From contig JAICOJ010000018.1 in assembly GCA_025930755.1 (NCBI GenBank), positions 1-46,474 of the forward strand: DNA of 46,474 nt, read 5' to 3'. A program made the translations under genes and the position numbers. Below, piece by piece: positions 1 through 8,462 of the stretch (its first letter is position 1; each line of letters starts with the position of its first letter). The notes under the pieces are model-generated. The model searched no databases and was not told the DNA's origin. It saw only the letters and a list, made by a program, of their open reading frames with translations. This DNA is from Gemmatimonadaceae bacterium. GTDB lineage: Bacteria > Gemmatimonadota > Gemmatimonadetes > Gemmatimonadales > Gemmatimonadaceae.

Positions 1-2
1 CG

Positions 3-485
3 GCGAGGAAGCTGCGCTTCTCGAATCAGCAGATCGCGTGGATTCGTGTCGTCGTCGAGCATGCCAAGCGTGTTCAGGGTGGGATCGCCGAGGCACGTGA
101 CGCTGCCGGGAGCGTCTCGCCACCGGAGATCCGAAAGTGGATTGCGGGGGCCGGCCGCACACGCATAGCATCGGTGATGCGCCTCGTCGCCTCCCGATTC
201 GCCGCGCAGCGCGAGCTCGGCGACGCCGCGCCGGCTGCCGAAGTCATGCGTGGGTTGTACAGGAGAGTCCTTCGCTCAGCCTTTCACGAGCCGGTGGAGC
301 TCAGCGATCTTGCGGTCAGCGGTGACGAGCTCCGCGGTGCTGGAGTCGAGGAAGGTCCTGAGATGGGCTGGGTGCTCCATCGATTGCTCGACATCGTCCT
401 CGAGGATCCGCGCCGGAACACCGTCGAGGAGCTGCTCCGCCTGGCTGCCGAATTGCTTAAGCGCTATCGCACCGGAGAACGCTAG
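3..485 (+). CDS. tRNA nucleotidyltransferase / poly(A) polymerase family, C-terminal fragment
   Basis: The reading frame is open from the left edge and ends at TAG 483-485, so only about the last 160 residues are present. The tail contains PVELSDLAVSGDELR followed by a helix with GPEMGWVLHRLLDIVLEDP and NTVEELL. This arrangement is typical of the C-terminal RNA-binding part of CCA-adding enzymes and bacterial poly(A) polymerases, downstream of the HD region. The nucleotidyltransferase head lies outside the window, so CCA addition and poly(A) addition cannot be told apart. The next gene starts 11 nt downstream on the same strand. Confidence 0.8.
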   Translation, partial: ARKLRFSNQQIAWIRVVVEHAKRVQGGIAEARDAAGSVSPPEIRKWIAGAGRTRIASVMRLVASRFAAQRELGDAAPAAEVMRGLYRRVLRSAFHEPVELSDLAVSGDELRGAGVEEGPEMGWVLHRLLDIVLEDPRRNTVEELLRLAAELLKRYRTGER

Positions 486-496
486 CCCATACGACG

Positions 497-1024
497 ATGT
501 TCTTTCGCGGAAAACAATTCGACAGCTCGATCTGGAAGCGGTTTCGCACCGCCGCCGACGGGTATTCCTTTTCGAAGGAGACGGACTACTACGCCGCACA
601 CGTGGTCGCGAACGCCGAGCGCGTCGTCGATCTCTTTCACGCGCTCATGGAGCACCTGCCTCCGGCGGTCGACGTTGCCATTGAGGACCGGCGCTCGGCA
701 CGCAAGTGGAAGGGGGAAAGCCTGGCGCTCCCTGACGTGCGCGACGCGATCGCCCGTCTCAAGACCGCCCTGGCTGCATCCGGGGGCGTCGAGATCGCCG
801 TGTACACGAGCGAAGATCAGCTCACGCTCAATCCGGTGCTCGAGCTGTTCATCTACGCGCGCAGCGACCAGTGGCTGTACATCCTCCAGGGGAAGGGACT
901 CGAGGAGCGGCGGACGGTACGCACCAAGAGTTGGCGGCTCAAGCAGCAGGAATTCCCTCCGGCGCCCGAGCTCACTCAGGCCCTGGAGCAGGCAGCGACG
1001 TCGTTAGGTCTCCAGCCGGCGTGA
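497..1024 (+). CDS. conserved hypothetical protein, 175 aa
   Basis: I do not recognise the family. The protein is soluble and mixed alpha/beta, with no signal peptide or membrane segment, and is rich in Arg and Glu near the middle. The start is the ATG at 497, 11 nt after the preceding stop, without a clear Shine-Dalgarno at normal spacing. The stop TGA (1022-1024) overlaps the GTG start of the next gene as GTGA, implying co-translation with the ZIP transporter. One CGTTAGG heptamer falls inside the gene (1002-1008), where it supplies a rare TTA leucine codon. Gene placement and codon use argue that it is real. Confidence 0.7.
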   Translation: MFFRGKQFDSSIWKRFRTAADGYSFSKETDYYAAHVVANAERVVDLFHALMEHLPPAVDVAIEDRRSARKWKGESLALPDVRDAIARLKTALAASGGVEIAVYTSEDQLTLNPVLELFIYARSDQWLYILQGKGLEERRTVRTKSWRLKQQEFPPAPELTQALEQAATSLGLQPA

Positions 1025-1734
1025 ACGGGGCCGCGCTGGCCCTCGCGGTCGTCGCGGCGGCGGCCAACGTCATGGGCGCCGCGGCCGTCACCTGGCGCCG
1101 TGAGTGGAGCGCGCGAGCCCTGGAGACGATGATTGCGCTCGCGGCGGGCTTCATGATTGCCGCCTCCGTCACCGACATCTTCCCCGAAGCCATCGCCCGC
1201 GGCGGTACCCCTGCCGCCCTCGTCGCCCTCCTCGGCTACGCGCTGGTGCATCTCACTCAGCACACGCTTGCGCCGCACTTTCATTTCGGTGAGGAGACGC
1301 ACGAGGTCTCCAACGTCGTCAGTGTCTCGGCGCTCGTCGGCTTGCTGCTCCACACGTTCGTGGACGGCGTAGCCATCGCCAGCGCCTTCGGCGTGAGCAG
1401 CTCGCTCGGCCTGCTCGTGTTCCTGGCGATTCTCTTGCACAAGTTTCCTGAGGGGCTCGCCATCTCGAGCCTGTTCCTGGCTGCGGGGGCGGGGCGGGCT
1501 CGCGCCTTGTACGCGGCGGGCGCGCTGGGTGCCGCAACCATTGCGGGGGTCGCGCTGACCAGTGTCGTCGAGCTCCTCGCGACCTGGGGGCTCGCGCTCT
1601 CCGCGGGCGTCACCCTGTACGTTGGTGCATCGAACCTCGTTCCGGAGTTCCAGGCCAAGGGCGGATGGCGACTTCCGTTGGCATTTTTTGCGGGATGCGG
1701 ACTCTACGTCGGCGCGCGGATGCTCGTGCGGTGA
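1021..1734 (+). CDS. ZIP family divalent metal transporter
   Basis: A membrane protein of 237 residues with about seven or eight hydrophobic segments. Two histidine-bearing helices, HTFVDGVAIASAF and HKFPEGLAISS, match the paired transmembrane metal-binding motifs of ZIP (ZupT/GufA-like) transporters, which import Zn2+, Fe2+ or related cations across the inner membrane. A histidine-rich stretch (HLTQHTLAPHFHF) sits in a loop before the first motif. The frame is open further upstream, but the GTG at 1021 overlapping the preceding stop is the natural start; an earlier start would bury it deep in the upstream gene. The metal cannot be predicted from sequence alone. Confidence 0.85.
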   Translation: MNGAALALAVVAAAANVMGAAAVTWRREWSARALETMIALAAGFMIAASVTDIFPEAIARGGTPAALVALLGYALVHLTQHTLAPHFHFGEETHEVSNVVSVSALVGLLLHTFVDGVAIASAFGVSSSLGLLVFLAILLHKFPEGLAISSLFLAAGAGRARALYAAGALGAATIAGVALTSVVELLATWGLALSAGVTLYVGASNLVPEFQAKGGWRLPLAFFAGCGLYVGARMLVR

Positions 1735-1752
1735 TCGCGCGGGCGATCTCTG

Positions 1753-3129
1753 ATGCCCCGTAACCGACCGCGCACTCTGCCGGCGAAGCGTCCGAGGGAT
1801 CCTTCGCTTTTTGCCCCGCCGGCGTCGGCGCAACCGCTCGCCGCGCGCATGCGCCCACGAACCCTCGACGAATTCGTGGGGCAGACCCATCTGCTCGGGC
1901 CCGGCAAAGCCCTCCGCGACGCGATCGAGAAGGGCAGCGTCGGCTCGATGATCTTCTGGGGCCCGCCGGGCTCGGGGAAGACGACGCTCGCCTTTCTCAT
2001 CGCGCAATACACCGACCGGGAGTTCGTCCCCTTTTCGTCGGTGACGGAAGGCGTCCCGCGCGTCCGCGAGATCATCGCCGAGGCCGAGGCCCGGCTCGAG
2101 ACAGGGCGTGGCACCATCCTGTTCGCCGACGAGATTCACCGGCTCAACAAGGCGCAGCAGGATGCCTTTCTTCCGCACGTCGAAGCCGGCACGGTCACGC
2201 TGATCGGGGCAACCACGGAGAATCCCTCGTTCGAGATCATTGGCGCGCTCCTCTCGCGCAGCCGCGTGTTCGTTCTCGAGCAGCTCAAAACGGAGGATGT
2301 GGCAACGCTCGTCAGGCGCGCGCTGGCCGATGAGGATCGCGGTCTTGGCCGGATGTCGCTGCGCGCCGACGACGAGGCGATCGCGTTGATCGCCACCGAG
2401 GCGGACGGTGACGCCCGTCGTGCACTGACCGTGCTCGAAGCGTCGGCCACGCACGTCGGCGTCGGCGGTCATGTCACGGTGCAGGTGGCGCGCGACGCGC
2501 TCCAGAAACGCTTCGCCCGCTACGACAAGGCGGGTGAAGAGCACTACAACCTCATCTCGGCGTATCACAAGGCGCTCCGCGGGAGCGATCCACAGGGCGC
2601 GCTGTACTGGCTGGCCCGGATGATCGACGGGGGCGAGGATCCGATGTACATCGCCCGCCGGACGGTACGCTTTGCGGCTGAGGATGTGGGCCTCGCCGAT
2701 CCCGACGCGCTACGGCTCGCCATCGCCGCGCGTGATGCCTATCACTTCCTCGGCTCACCCGAGGGCGAGCTTGCCCTGGCGGAGGTCGCCGTCTATCTCG
2801 CCACGGCCCCGAAATCGAACCGCGTGTACGAAGCCTGGAACGAGGCCATGCGCCTCGCGCGTGAGTCGCCGGCCGAGCCGGTCCCTTTGCACATTCGTAA
2901 CGCCCCGACGAAGCTGATGAAGGAACTGGGGTATGGCGATGGGTATCAGTACGCACACGCCGTCCCCGAGGCATACATCCCGCAGGAGTATCTTCCGGAG
3001 CGGCTGCGAGGAACGCTGCTCTACGAGCCGGGCCCGTTCGGGTTCGAGCGGGACATCGCGAAGCGGTTGGCGTGGTGGATGGAGCTGCGAGAGAAAGCCG
3101 CGGAGGCGCGGCGCTCGGAGGACACGTGA
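1753..3129 (+). CDS. rarA: replication-associated recombination protein A (RarA/MgsA), AAA+ ATPase
   Basis: 458 residues, the usual length for RarA. Walker A GPPGSGKT is at about 70-77 and Walker B with the DE pair in LFADEIHRL is at about 126-127, followed by the sensor region ATTENPSFE. The C-terminal tetramerisation/MgsA part includes [27 protein letters not shown] and [11 protein letters not shown]. RarA acts at stalled replication forks with single-stranded-DNA-binding protein and recombination functions. The N-terminus [19 protein letters not shown] is typical of the clamp-loader-like AAA+ clade. The start ATG at 1753 is 18 nt after the ZIP gene. The identification is firm. Confidence 0.95.
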   Translation: MPRNRPRTLPAKRPRDPSLFAPPASAQPLAARMRPRTLDEFVGQTHLLGPGKALRDAIEKGSVGSMIFWGPPGSGKTTLAFLIAQYTDREFVPFSSVTEGVPRVREIIAEAEARLETGRGTILFADEIHRLNKAQQDAFLPHVEAGTVTLIGATTENPSFEIIGALLSRSRVFVLEQLKTEDVATLVRRALADEDRGLGRMSLRADDEAIALIATEADGDARRALTVLEASATHVGVGGHVTVQVARDALQKRFARYDKAGEEHYNLISAYHKALRGSDPQGALYWLARMIDGGEDPMYIARRTVRFAAEDVGLADPDALRLAIAARDAYHFLGSPEGELALAEVAVYLATAPKSNRVYEAWNEAMRLARESPAEPVPLHIRNAPTKLMKELGYGDGYQYAHAVPEAYIPQEYLPERLRGTLLYEPGPFGFERDIAKRLAWWMELREKAAEARRSEDT

Positions 3130-3159
3130 AGGCCTTCAACGCACGAGGGAGACAAGGGT

Positions 3160-3636
3160 ATGCGTAAGCTCGCGTTGGTCGGACTTGCCGCGGCGGCGGC
3201 GCTTGGCGCGTACGGATGTGCGAGTATCGGTCGCAACGCGTTCGCCGAGCCTGTGGTTACGCTCCGCGATGTGAAGCTTCAGGGCGTCGGACTGACCGGC
3301 GGATCGTTCGACGTCGTGCTCAGCGTCTACAATCCGAACGGATATCGCCTGGATGCGACCCAGCTGAACTACAACCTGTTCGTCGATACGCTTCGGTTCG
3401 CGAACGGGACGCTGCAGCAGCAGTTCACGGTGCAGGAGAAGGATTCCACGCTCGTGCGGGTGCCGGTGAATTTCAGCTATGCCGGTGTGGGTGAAGCGGG
3501 CCGTCAGCTGCTCAACACCGGATCGGTGAATTACCGCGTGGCGGGGGACGTCACCGTCGCGACGCCTGTCGGAAGCTTCAAGGTGCCGTACGATCGGACC
3601 GGGCGCTTCTCGACGTTAGGCGGGTCGGGGCGGTAA
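3160..3636 (+). CDS. LEA type 2 family putative lipoprotein
   Basis: 158 residues. A positively charged N-terminus and an Ala/Leu-rich segment end in a cysteine at residue 20 (GAYGC), a somewhat degenerate lipobox, so the product is probably an exported lipoprotein. The mature part (VTLRDVKLQGVGLTGGSFDV, then VYNPNGYRLDATQLNYNLFV) matches the LEA14/Water-stress-and-hypersensitive-response beta-sandwich, including the typical NPN signature. Bacterial members are envelope proteins of poorly defined role. The start ATG at 3160 follows a purine-rich stretch (GAGGGAGACAAGGGT). The stop lies 16 nt after a CGTTAGG heptamer. Confidence 0.8.
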   Translation: MRKLALVGLAAAAALGAYGCASIGRNAFAEPVVTLRDVKLQGVGLTGGSFDVVLSVYNPNGYRLDATQLNYNLFVDTLRFANGTLQQQFTVQEKDSTLVRVPVNFSYAGVGEAGRQLLNTGSVNYRVAGDVTVATPVGSFKVPYDRTGRFSTLGGSGR

Positions 3637-3640
3637 CTAC

Positions 3641-3691
3641 GGAGGCGCTGAAGGCGCTGAAGGCGCTGAAGGCGCTGGCGCTGGAGGCGCT
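3641..3691 (+). repeat. short 9-bp tandem repeat, unit GAAGGCGCT
   Basis: The gap between the LEA-2 gene and hflX holds one GGAGGCGCT, three exact GAAGGCGCT copies (3650-3676), a partial GGCGCT and a final GGAGGCGCT. It does not code for an obvious protein and sits just upstream of the hflX ribosome-binding site. A microsatellite-like repeat of this kind may vary in copy number between strains, which would be its simplest property to test. Confidence 0.85.
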
Positions 3692-3761
3692 AGTGGTGCG
3701 CGGCGGGCATTCTTCATGAGGAGTCATCATCGCTAGAGACATCATCTCGCTCGCGGCACCG

Positions 3762-5027
3762 TTGGAGCGCGCCATCCTCGTCGGGGCTCCCCGCAAGCGT
3801 TCGGCCGCGAGGCATTTGCTGACGGAGCATTTGGAGGAGTTGGCGCGCCTCGCGGACACCGCGGGCGCGGAGATCGTTGGGGAGGTCACTCAGCTGCTCG
3901 ATCGTCCGAGCCCGGCCACGTATTTGGGGAAGGGGAAGCTCGAGGAGCTGCGGCACCGCGTCGCCGACATCGGGGCGACGCTCGTGATCTTCGACGACGA
4001 GCTTTCACCGACGCAGGGGAAGAACATCGAGCTCGAGCTCGGCACGCGCGTCATGGACCGCGCGGAGCTGATCCTCGATATCTTTGCCACGCGCGCGCGA
4101 ACGAGCGAGGCCAAGATGCAGGTGGAGCTCGCGCAGCTCGAGTACATGCTCCCGCGGCTGGCGCGAATGTGGACGCACCTCGAGAAGACACGCGGCGGGA
4201 TCGGACTCCGTGGTCCTGGTGAAACGCAGATCGAAACCGACCGGCGCCTGATCCGGCACCGGATCAAGATTCTGCGGGAGCGACTGGACGACGTGCGCCG
4301 CTCGCGCGAGGTGCAGCGGGCGGGTCGCCGCGGCGCGTTCAAGGCATCACTGGTCGGGTACACGAACGCCGGGAAGTCATCGATCTTGCGGTCCCTGGCG
4401 TCCGCACCGGATATCTTTGTGGAGGATCGCCTTTTCGCCACGCTCGATCCGCTGACGCGAGAGGTAAGCCTCGGCGACCACGCTCCCGCGCTCGTTACCG
4501 ACACGGTCGGGTTCATTCGGAAGCTGCCGCACGACCTCGTGGCGTCGTTCCGTGCCACGCTCGAGGAGGCGACGGACGCGGACCTGTTGCTCCACGTGAT
4601 TGACGCGAGTCATCCCACCTGGGAAGAGCAGGTGCTGGTCGTGAACGAGGTGCTCGCCGAGCTCGAGATGGCGGAGAAGCCGGTGCTCCACGTCTTCAAC
4701 AAGATCGACCGGCTCGACGGCGACGCCCTCCACGCACTGCAAGAGCGGGCCCGAGACCGCATGCGCGAGACGATCTTCGTCTCCGCCACCGCCGAGGGCG
4801 GGCTGGAGCCGCTTCGTCGCGCGCTGCTTGGCGCAAGTCGCGCCAAACGGCCGGTGATGGAAGTGGAGGTCTCGGTGACCGATGGGCGCCTGCTCGCCGA
4901 GGTGCATCGCACGGCCGACGTGCTCGACCAGGCGCAGCGCGACGGCGTGATGGTTTTGCGAGCGAGGCTCGATGACGCTACGGCAGGGAGATTGCGAGGG
5001 AAGGGCGCGAAGATCCGGGTCCAGTGA
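3762..5027 (+). CDS. hflX: ribosome-associated GTPase HflX
   Basis: 421 residues from TTG 3762, a typical HflX length. The N-terminal HflX domain has YLGKGKLEEL and a conserved glycine-rich linker GIGLRGPGETQIETDRR. The GTPase domain shows G1 GYTNAGKS (199-206), G3 DTVGF (about 247) and G4 NKID (about 313). HflX splits or rescues 70S ribosomes under stress. The only standard in-frame start after the upstream stop (3717-3719) is this TTG, which lacks a nearby Shine-Dalgarno. A good GAGGAG (3718-3723) instead lies 5 nt before an in-frame ATC at 3729, so the true start may be a rare AUC 11 codons upstream. Confidence 0.95.
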   Translation: MERAILVGAPRKRSAARHLLTEHLEELARLADTAGAEIVGEVTQLLDRPSPATYLGKGKLEELRHRVADIGATLVIFDDELSPTQGKNIELELGTRVMDRAELILDIFATRARTSEAKMQVELAQLEYMLPRLARMWTHLEKTRGGIGLRGPGETQIETDRRLIRHRIKILRERLDDVRRSREVQRAGRRGAFKASLVGYTNAGKSSILRSLASAPDIFVEDRLFATLDPLTREVSLGDHAPALVTDTVGFIRKLPHDLVASFRATLEEATDADLLLHVIDASHPTWEEQVLVVNEVLAELEMAEKPVLHVFNKIDRLDGDALHALQERARDRMRETIFVSATAEGGLEPLRRALLGASRAKRPVMEVEVSVTDGRLLAEVHRTADVLDQAQRDGVMVLRARLDDATAGRLRGKGAKIRVQ

Positions 5028-5069
5028 TGCACTCGTAAATCCGGGTACGTCCCGCACATACTCCATCGC

Positions 5070-6290
5070 GTGTCGATCTCTACCGGAAGTCAGACGGCCG
5101 AGCAGGCGCGCTCTCCGATGACGCCGCGCATGACCGACGTCGAAGTCTCCGTCGTAATGCCCTGTTTGAACGAGGCGGAAACCCTCGGCGTTTGCATCGA
5201 GAAAGCGCAGCGTGCCATGCGCGATGCGGGAATTGCCGGCGAGGTGATCGTAGCCGACAACGGCAGCACCGATGGGTCGCAAGAGATCGCCGAGCGTCTG
5301 GGCGCGCACGTCGTCCCCGTGCGAGAGCGAGGCTACGGCAGTGCCCTCATGGGTGGAATCGCCAGTGCCCGCGGACGCTTCGTCATCATGGGCGATGCGG
5401 ACGACAGTTACGACTTCCTCGAGATACCCCGTTTCGTCCACAAGTTGCGCGAAGGCTACGATCTCGTGCAGGGATGCCGATTACCGGCGGGAGGAGGGCA
5501 AGTGTTGCCGGGCGCGATGCCCACGCTTCATCGCTACTGGGGAAATCCGATGTTCTCCGCGATGGCGCGTCGCTGGTTCGGCGCCCCCATTCACGATGTG
5601 TACTGCGGATTGCGCGGATTCCGAAAGGAGTTTTACGCCGGGCTCGACCAGCAGTGCACGGGGATGGAGTTCGCGACGGAGATGATCATCAAATCGAGCC
5701 TCCGCGGGGCGCACATCGCGGAAGTACCGATCACACTCCATCCCGATGGCAGAAAGACTCGCGCCCCGCACCTGCGTACGTTTCGGGACGGATGGCGGAC
5801 CCTTCGCTTTTTCCTGATGTACAGTCCGCGCTGGTTGTTTCTGGCCCCGGGCGGAGTCCTCATCGTCCTCGGACTCGCCGGATATGCGCTTGCGATGCCC
5901 GGTGTCAGGATCGCCGGGGCGAAGCTCGATGCCCATACCCTCCTGTTCTCGAGCCTGGCGCTCATCTGTGGCTACCAGTCCGTGGTTTTCGCGGTGTTCA
6001 CGAAGATTTTTGCCATTCGCGAGCGCCTCCATCCCGAGAACCCGCGGATGACGAAGCTCTTCCGCGTCGTGACGCTGGAGCGCGGCGTCGTGGCGGGGGC
6101 GATCGCCGGCCTTCTCGGGATTGTGCTCCTGCTCGCCGCGATTTGGCGATGGGTCAACACTGGCTTCGGCCCGCTGGAATATGCTTCGACGATGCGATGG
6201 GTCGTACCAGGCGTGACGCTGACTGCCCTGGGCTTTCAAACCGTGTTGTCGAGCTTCTTCATGAGCATCCTCGGTATGCACCGCCGGTGA
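5070..6290 (+). CDS. GT2 family glycosyltransferase with C-terminal membrane domain (DPM1-like)
   Basis: 406 residues. A GT-A nucleotide-sugar domain contains VVMPCLNEAETLG, ADNGSTDGS and a DADD metal-binding cluster at about 109-112, then GYDLVQGCR and YCGLRGFRK. The C-terminal third (about 250-400) has roughly four hydrophobic helices. This resembles the polyprenyl-phosphate-hexose synthase branch of GT2, which loads a sugar onto a membrane lipid at the cytoplasmic face. The listed start is GTG 5070; in-frame ATGs at 5118 and 5130 lie closer to the conserved domain and are equally possible. The stop overlaps the next gene as GTGA, coupling it to a methyltransferase. The sugar is unknown. 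Confidence 0.85.
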   Translation: MSISTGSQTAEQARSPMTPRMTDVEVSVVMPCLNEAETLGVCIEKAQRAMRDAGIAGEVIVADNGSTDGSQEIAERLGAHVVPVRERGYGSALMGGIASARGRFVIMGDADDSYDFLEIPRFVHKLREGYDLVQGCRLPAGGGQVLPGAMPTLHRYWGNPMFSAMARRWFGAPIHDVYCGLRGFRKEFYAGLDQQCTGMEFATEMIIKSSLRGAHIAEVPITLHPDGRKTRAPHLRTFRDGWRTLRFFLMYSPRWLFLAPGGVLIVLGLAGYALAMPGVRIAGAKLDAHTLLFSSLALICGYQSVVFAVFTKIFAIRERLHPENPRMTKLFRVVTLERGVVAGAIAGLLGIVLLLAAIWRWVNTGFGPLEYASTMRWVVPGVTLTALGFQTVLSSFFMSILGMHRR

Positions 6291-6913
6291 GCCTGACCGA
6301 GCGACTGCACGAGAAGTACGTGAAGTCTCGGCGGGTCGGAGCGCTGGCCGCCTCCATTGGTCCGCTGCTTCCCGCCAACGCAACGGTGCTGGACGTCGGA
6401 TGCGGGGATGGCCAGCTGGCCGAAGCGATCCTGCACCGCAGGCCGGACGTCCAATTTCGCGGAATCGACGTCATCGCCCGACCAAATGCGCGCATTACGG
6501 TGACGGAGTTCGATGGGGCGCGACTCCCTTTTCCGGCGCAGTCGTTCGACGTCGTCCTCTTTGCAGATGTTCTCCACCATACCTCGCACGCCGAAGCGCT
6601 GCTCGCGGACGCCCGCGACGTTGCTCGTCAGGCCGTGATCATCAAGGACCATTGTGCCGATGGATTCTTCGCGTGGCCGACGCTCCGCTTCATGGATCGC
6701 GTCGGGAACGCCCGCTTCGGTGTTGCGTTGCCGCATCTCTACCTGCAGTGGAAGGAATGGCAACGCTTGTTCAGCCGCCTGGATATGGACGTCACCAGCC
6801 ACCGGCGACGACTCGGTCTGTACCCGCCGCCCTTGAGCTGGTTCTTCGATCGATCGCTGCATTTTGTCGCCGTCCTCGTGCCTAACGTCTTCTCGAGCAG
6901 GCGCCGGGGATGA
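6287..6913 (+). CDS. class I SAM-dependent methyltransferase
   Basis: 208 residues. Motif I LDVGCGDGQ lies at about 35-43, an acidic motif II at GIDV, and a post-motif FADVLHHTSHAEALL typical of Methyltransf_11/UbiE-like enzymes. The GTG at 6287 overlaps the GT2 stop (GTGA), and the stop overlaps the next start (ATGA). The frame is open far upstream, but that extension is only a shadow of the GT2 gene. The setting between a glycosyltransferase and a second methyltransferase suggests a glycan or lipid-linked substrate. The C-terminus ends in hydrophobic and basic residues that could touch the membrane. The substrate cannot be read from sequence. Confidence 0.8.
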   Translation: MSLTERLHEKYVKSRRVGALAASIGPLLPANATVLDVGCGDGQLAEAILHRRPDVQFRGIDVIARPNARITVTEFDGARLPFPAQSFDVVLFADVLHHTSHAEALLADARDVARQAVIIKDHCADGFFAWPTLRFMDRVGNARFGVALPHLYLQWKEWQRLFSRLDMDVTSHRRRLGLYPPPLSWFFDRSLHFVAVLVPNVFSSRRRG

Positions 6914-7593
6914 CCTCGGCCGATCCGGCGAATCCATCGGCGTCGGCGGTCGAGGCGTGGGAAGCCGCGTATCTCCGGTTCGAGTCGCCCGCCGCGGAAG
7001 AGCGAAAGTTTCTCCGACGCCTCACGAGTGTGGGAGCCAGGCACTGGCGTCGTGACGCGCTCATCCTCGATCTCTTCTGTGGGCGTGGAGGGGGTGCGCG
7101 GGCGCTTTACCGGCTCGGCTTTGACAACGTGGTCGGGCTCGATTTGTCCCCACGCCTGTTGAGGGAACGCGCGGATTCGTCGAGCTGCCTGGTCGCCGAT
7201 TGCCGGGAGCTCCCGGTCGCCGCCGGCTCCGTGGATATCGCTGTGGTGCAGGGAGGGCTGCACCATCTGCCCACCATCCCGGAGGATCTGAGTGCCGTGT
7301 TGAGCGAAGTCGCGCGCACGCTTCGACCGAGCGGGCTGCTCTTCGTCGTTGAGCCTTGGCGTACCCCCTTCTTGAATATCGTGCACCGGGCCTGCGACAT
7401 CCCACTCGCACGGAGGGTCGTGGGCAAGCTCGATGCGCTGGCGACCATGATCGAGTACGAGCGCGACACGTATGAGGCTTGGCTCCGCAGCGGGCCGGTC
7501 ATCCTCGACGAGCTCGATCGGCATTTCGAGCGGCGCCACATTCGGCGTCGCTGGGGAAAGCTGTACTATCTGGGCTCACCGCGCATCGCATAA
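6910..7593 (+). CDS. class I SAM-dependent methyltransferase
   Basis: 227 residues. Motif I ILDLFCGRGGGARAL is at about 52-66, motif II GLDLSPRLL follows, then DCRELPVAAGSVD and VVQGGLHHLP, the standard Methyltransf_11 layout. The ATG overlaps the previous stop by 4 nt, so the GT2 and both methyltransferases are probably translated as one coupled unit. It is not a close duplicate of the preceding methyltransferase: lengths and motif residues differ. A 7-bp GCGGGGT/ACCCCGC inverted repeat (7595-7625) begins 2 nt after the stop but has no T-tract, so it is only a weak terminator candidate. Confidence 0.8.
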   Translation: MTSADPANPSASAVEAWEAAYLRFESPAAEERKFLRRLTSVGARHWRRDALILDLFCGRGGGARALYRLGFDNVVGLDLSPRLLRERADSSSCLVADCRELPVAAGSVDIAVVQGGLHHLPTIPEDLSAVLSEVARTLRPSGLLFVVEPWRTPFLNIVHRACDIPLARRVVGKLDALATMIEYERDTYEAWLRSGPVILDELDRHFERRHIRRRWGKLYYLGSPRIA

Positions 7594-7737
7594 CGCGGGG
7601 TGCCAGTGGACCGAACGTACCCCGCCGCCTACGGGCCCTCGGGCGTTAGGTGCGGATTGTGGAGTATGCGCCACAGTTCCGCGCAACGCCGTCCCGCCCT
7701 CGAGCGGATCCCATCGTCGATATCCATCGCCTATCGT

Positions 7738-7773
7738 TATGCTCCCGTTCGCTTTGCGGGTCACGGGGGCATA
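7738..7773 (+). repeat. imperfect inverted repeat upstream of the 7863 lipoprotein gene
   Basis: TATGCTCCCG (7738-7747) and CGGGGGCATA (7764-7773) can pair over 10 bp with one G-U, around a 16-nt loop. It lies about 90 nt before the lipoprotein start. It could be an mRNA leader structure or a terminator remnant, but no T-run follows. The rest of the 7594-7862 gap holds a CGTTAGG heptamer (7644-7650) and nothing else I can identify. Confidence 0.4.
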
Positions 7774-7862
7774 GGCGTAAGGCAGTCCGGCTCTTGCATA
7801 CCCTCCGTCAAACGTTTCGTCGGCCCTCAGGCGGGGGTCGCCATCATGCGAAGGAGCGAGCT

Positions 7863-8453
7863 ATGCGAACCGGTCGTCTTGTCGTACTCACGCTTTGTGC
7901 CCTCAGCCCGCTGGCATGCGGGCAGGACTCCACGCACAGCATTGCTGGCCCCGCCGAGGAGCTATCGGTCAGCGCTTCCGGAATCCCGGGTCGCGGTTCC
8001 CTGAGTGCGTTCGCGTTTGGAGCCGTTCGCACGACGCAGGCGAACACGTCGGATGACTACAGCTTCACCGCCACGCGTGACAGAGATGGCACTGTCCAGG
8101 GGACGTTCGAGTGGACGACCCGGTACAATGGGGAAACGTACCACGGCACCGGACGAGTGACGTGCTTGAACGTGATCGACAACGTCGCACTCATGGCCGG
8201 GGTGTTCGAGCAGACCGACGCGATCTGGATTCCACCGACCCAGCAGTATGTCGTCTGGTCGGTCCAGGACATGGGCAACAAGAAGAAGAGTCCCGACGAC
8301 CTTGCGAGTCTCATGTACCCCAGTGTGACCGCTGAACAAGCCGAAGTGTATTGCGCGTCGTCATTCCTCCCGATGACCCCGATCGACGAAGGCGATGTCG
8401 AGGTATGGGGAAGGAATGTCCAGTCGTTGAATGCGAACGGCGTGGATGACTGA
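7863..8453 (+). CDS. putative small lipoprotein, function unknown
   Basis: 196 residues. The start is fixed by a clear AAGGAG (7851-7856) six nt before ATG 7863, although the frame is open further upstream. The N-terminus is basic then hydrophobic and ends at cysteine 19 (SPLACG), a degenerate lipobox, so export and lipidation are likely but not certain. The mature part is polar, with YSFTATRDRDGTVQGTFEW and YHGTGRVTCLNV suggesting a secreted beta-rich domain. Two further cysteines occur in the mature part. I recognise no family. It converges with the minus-strand GT-C gene with only 9 nt between the stops. Confidence 0.65.
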   Translation: MRTGRLVVLTLCALSPLACGQDSTHSIAGPAEELSVSASGIPGRGSLSAFAFGAVRTTQANTSDDYSFTATRDRDGTVQGTFEWTTRYNGETYHGTGRVTCLNVIDNVALMAGVFEQTDAIWIPPTQQYVVWSVQDMGNKKKSPDDLASLMYPSVTAEQAEVYCASSFLPMTPIDEGDVEVWGRNVQSLNANGVDD

Positions 8454-8462
8454 CGCACATCG

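Noticed and set aside
976-2568. 530-codon open frame on the minus strand across the ZIP and rarA genes
   Set aside because: It is antisense to two confidently identified genes, is Arg/Gly/His-rich without any family motif, and is what GC-rich sequence produces in the shadow frame.
7595-7625. GCGGGGT/ACCCCGC hairpin as an intrinsic terminator
   Set aside because: The 7-bp stem has a 17-nt loop and no T-tract.
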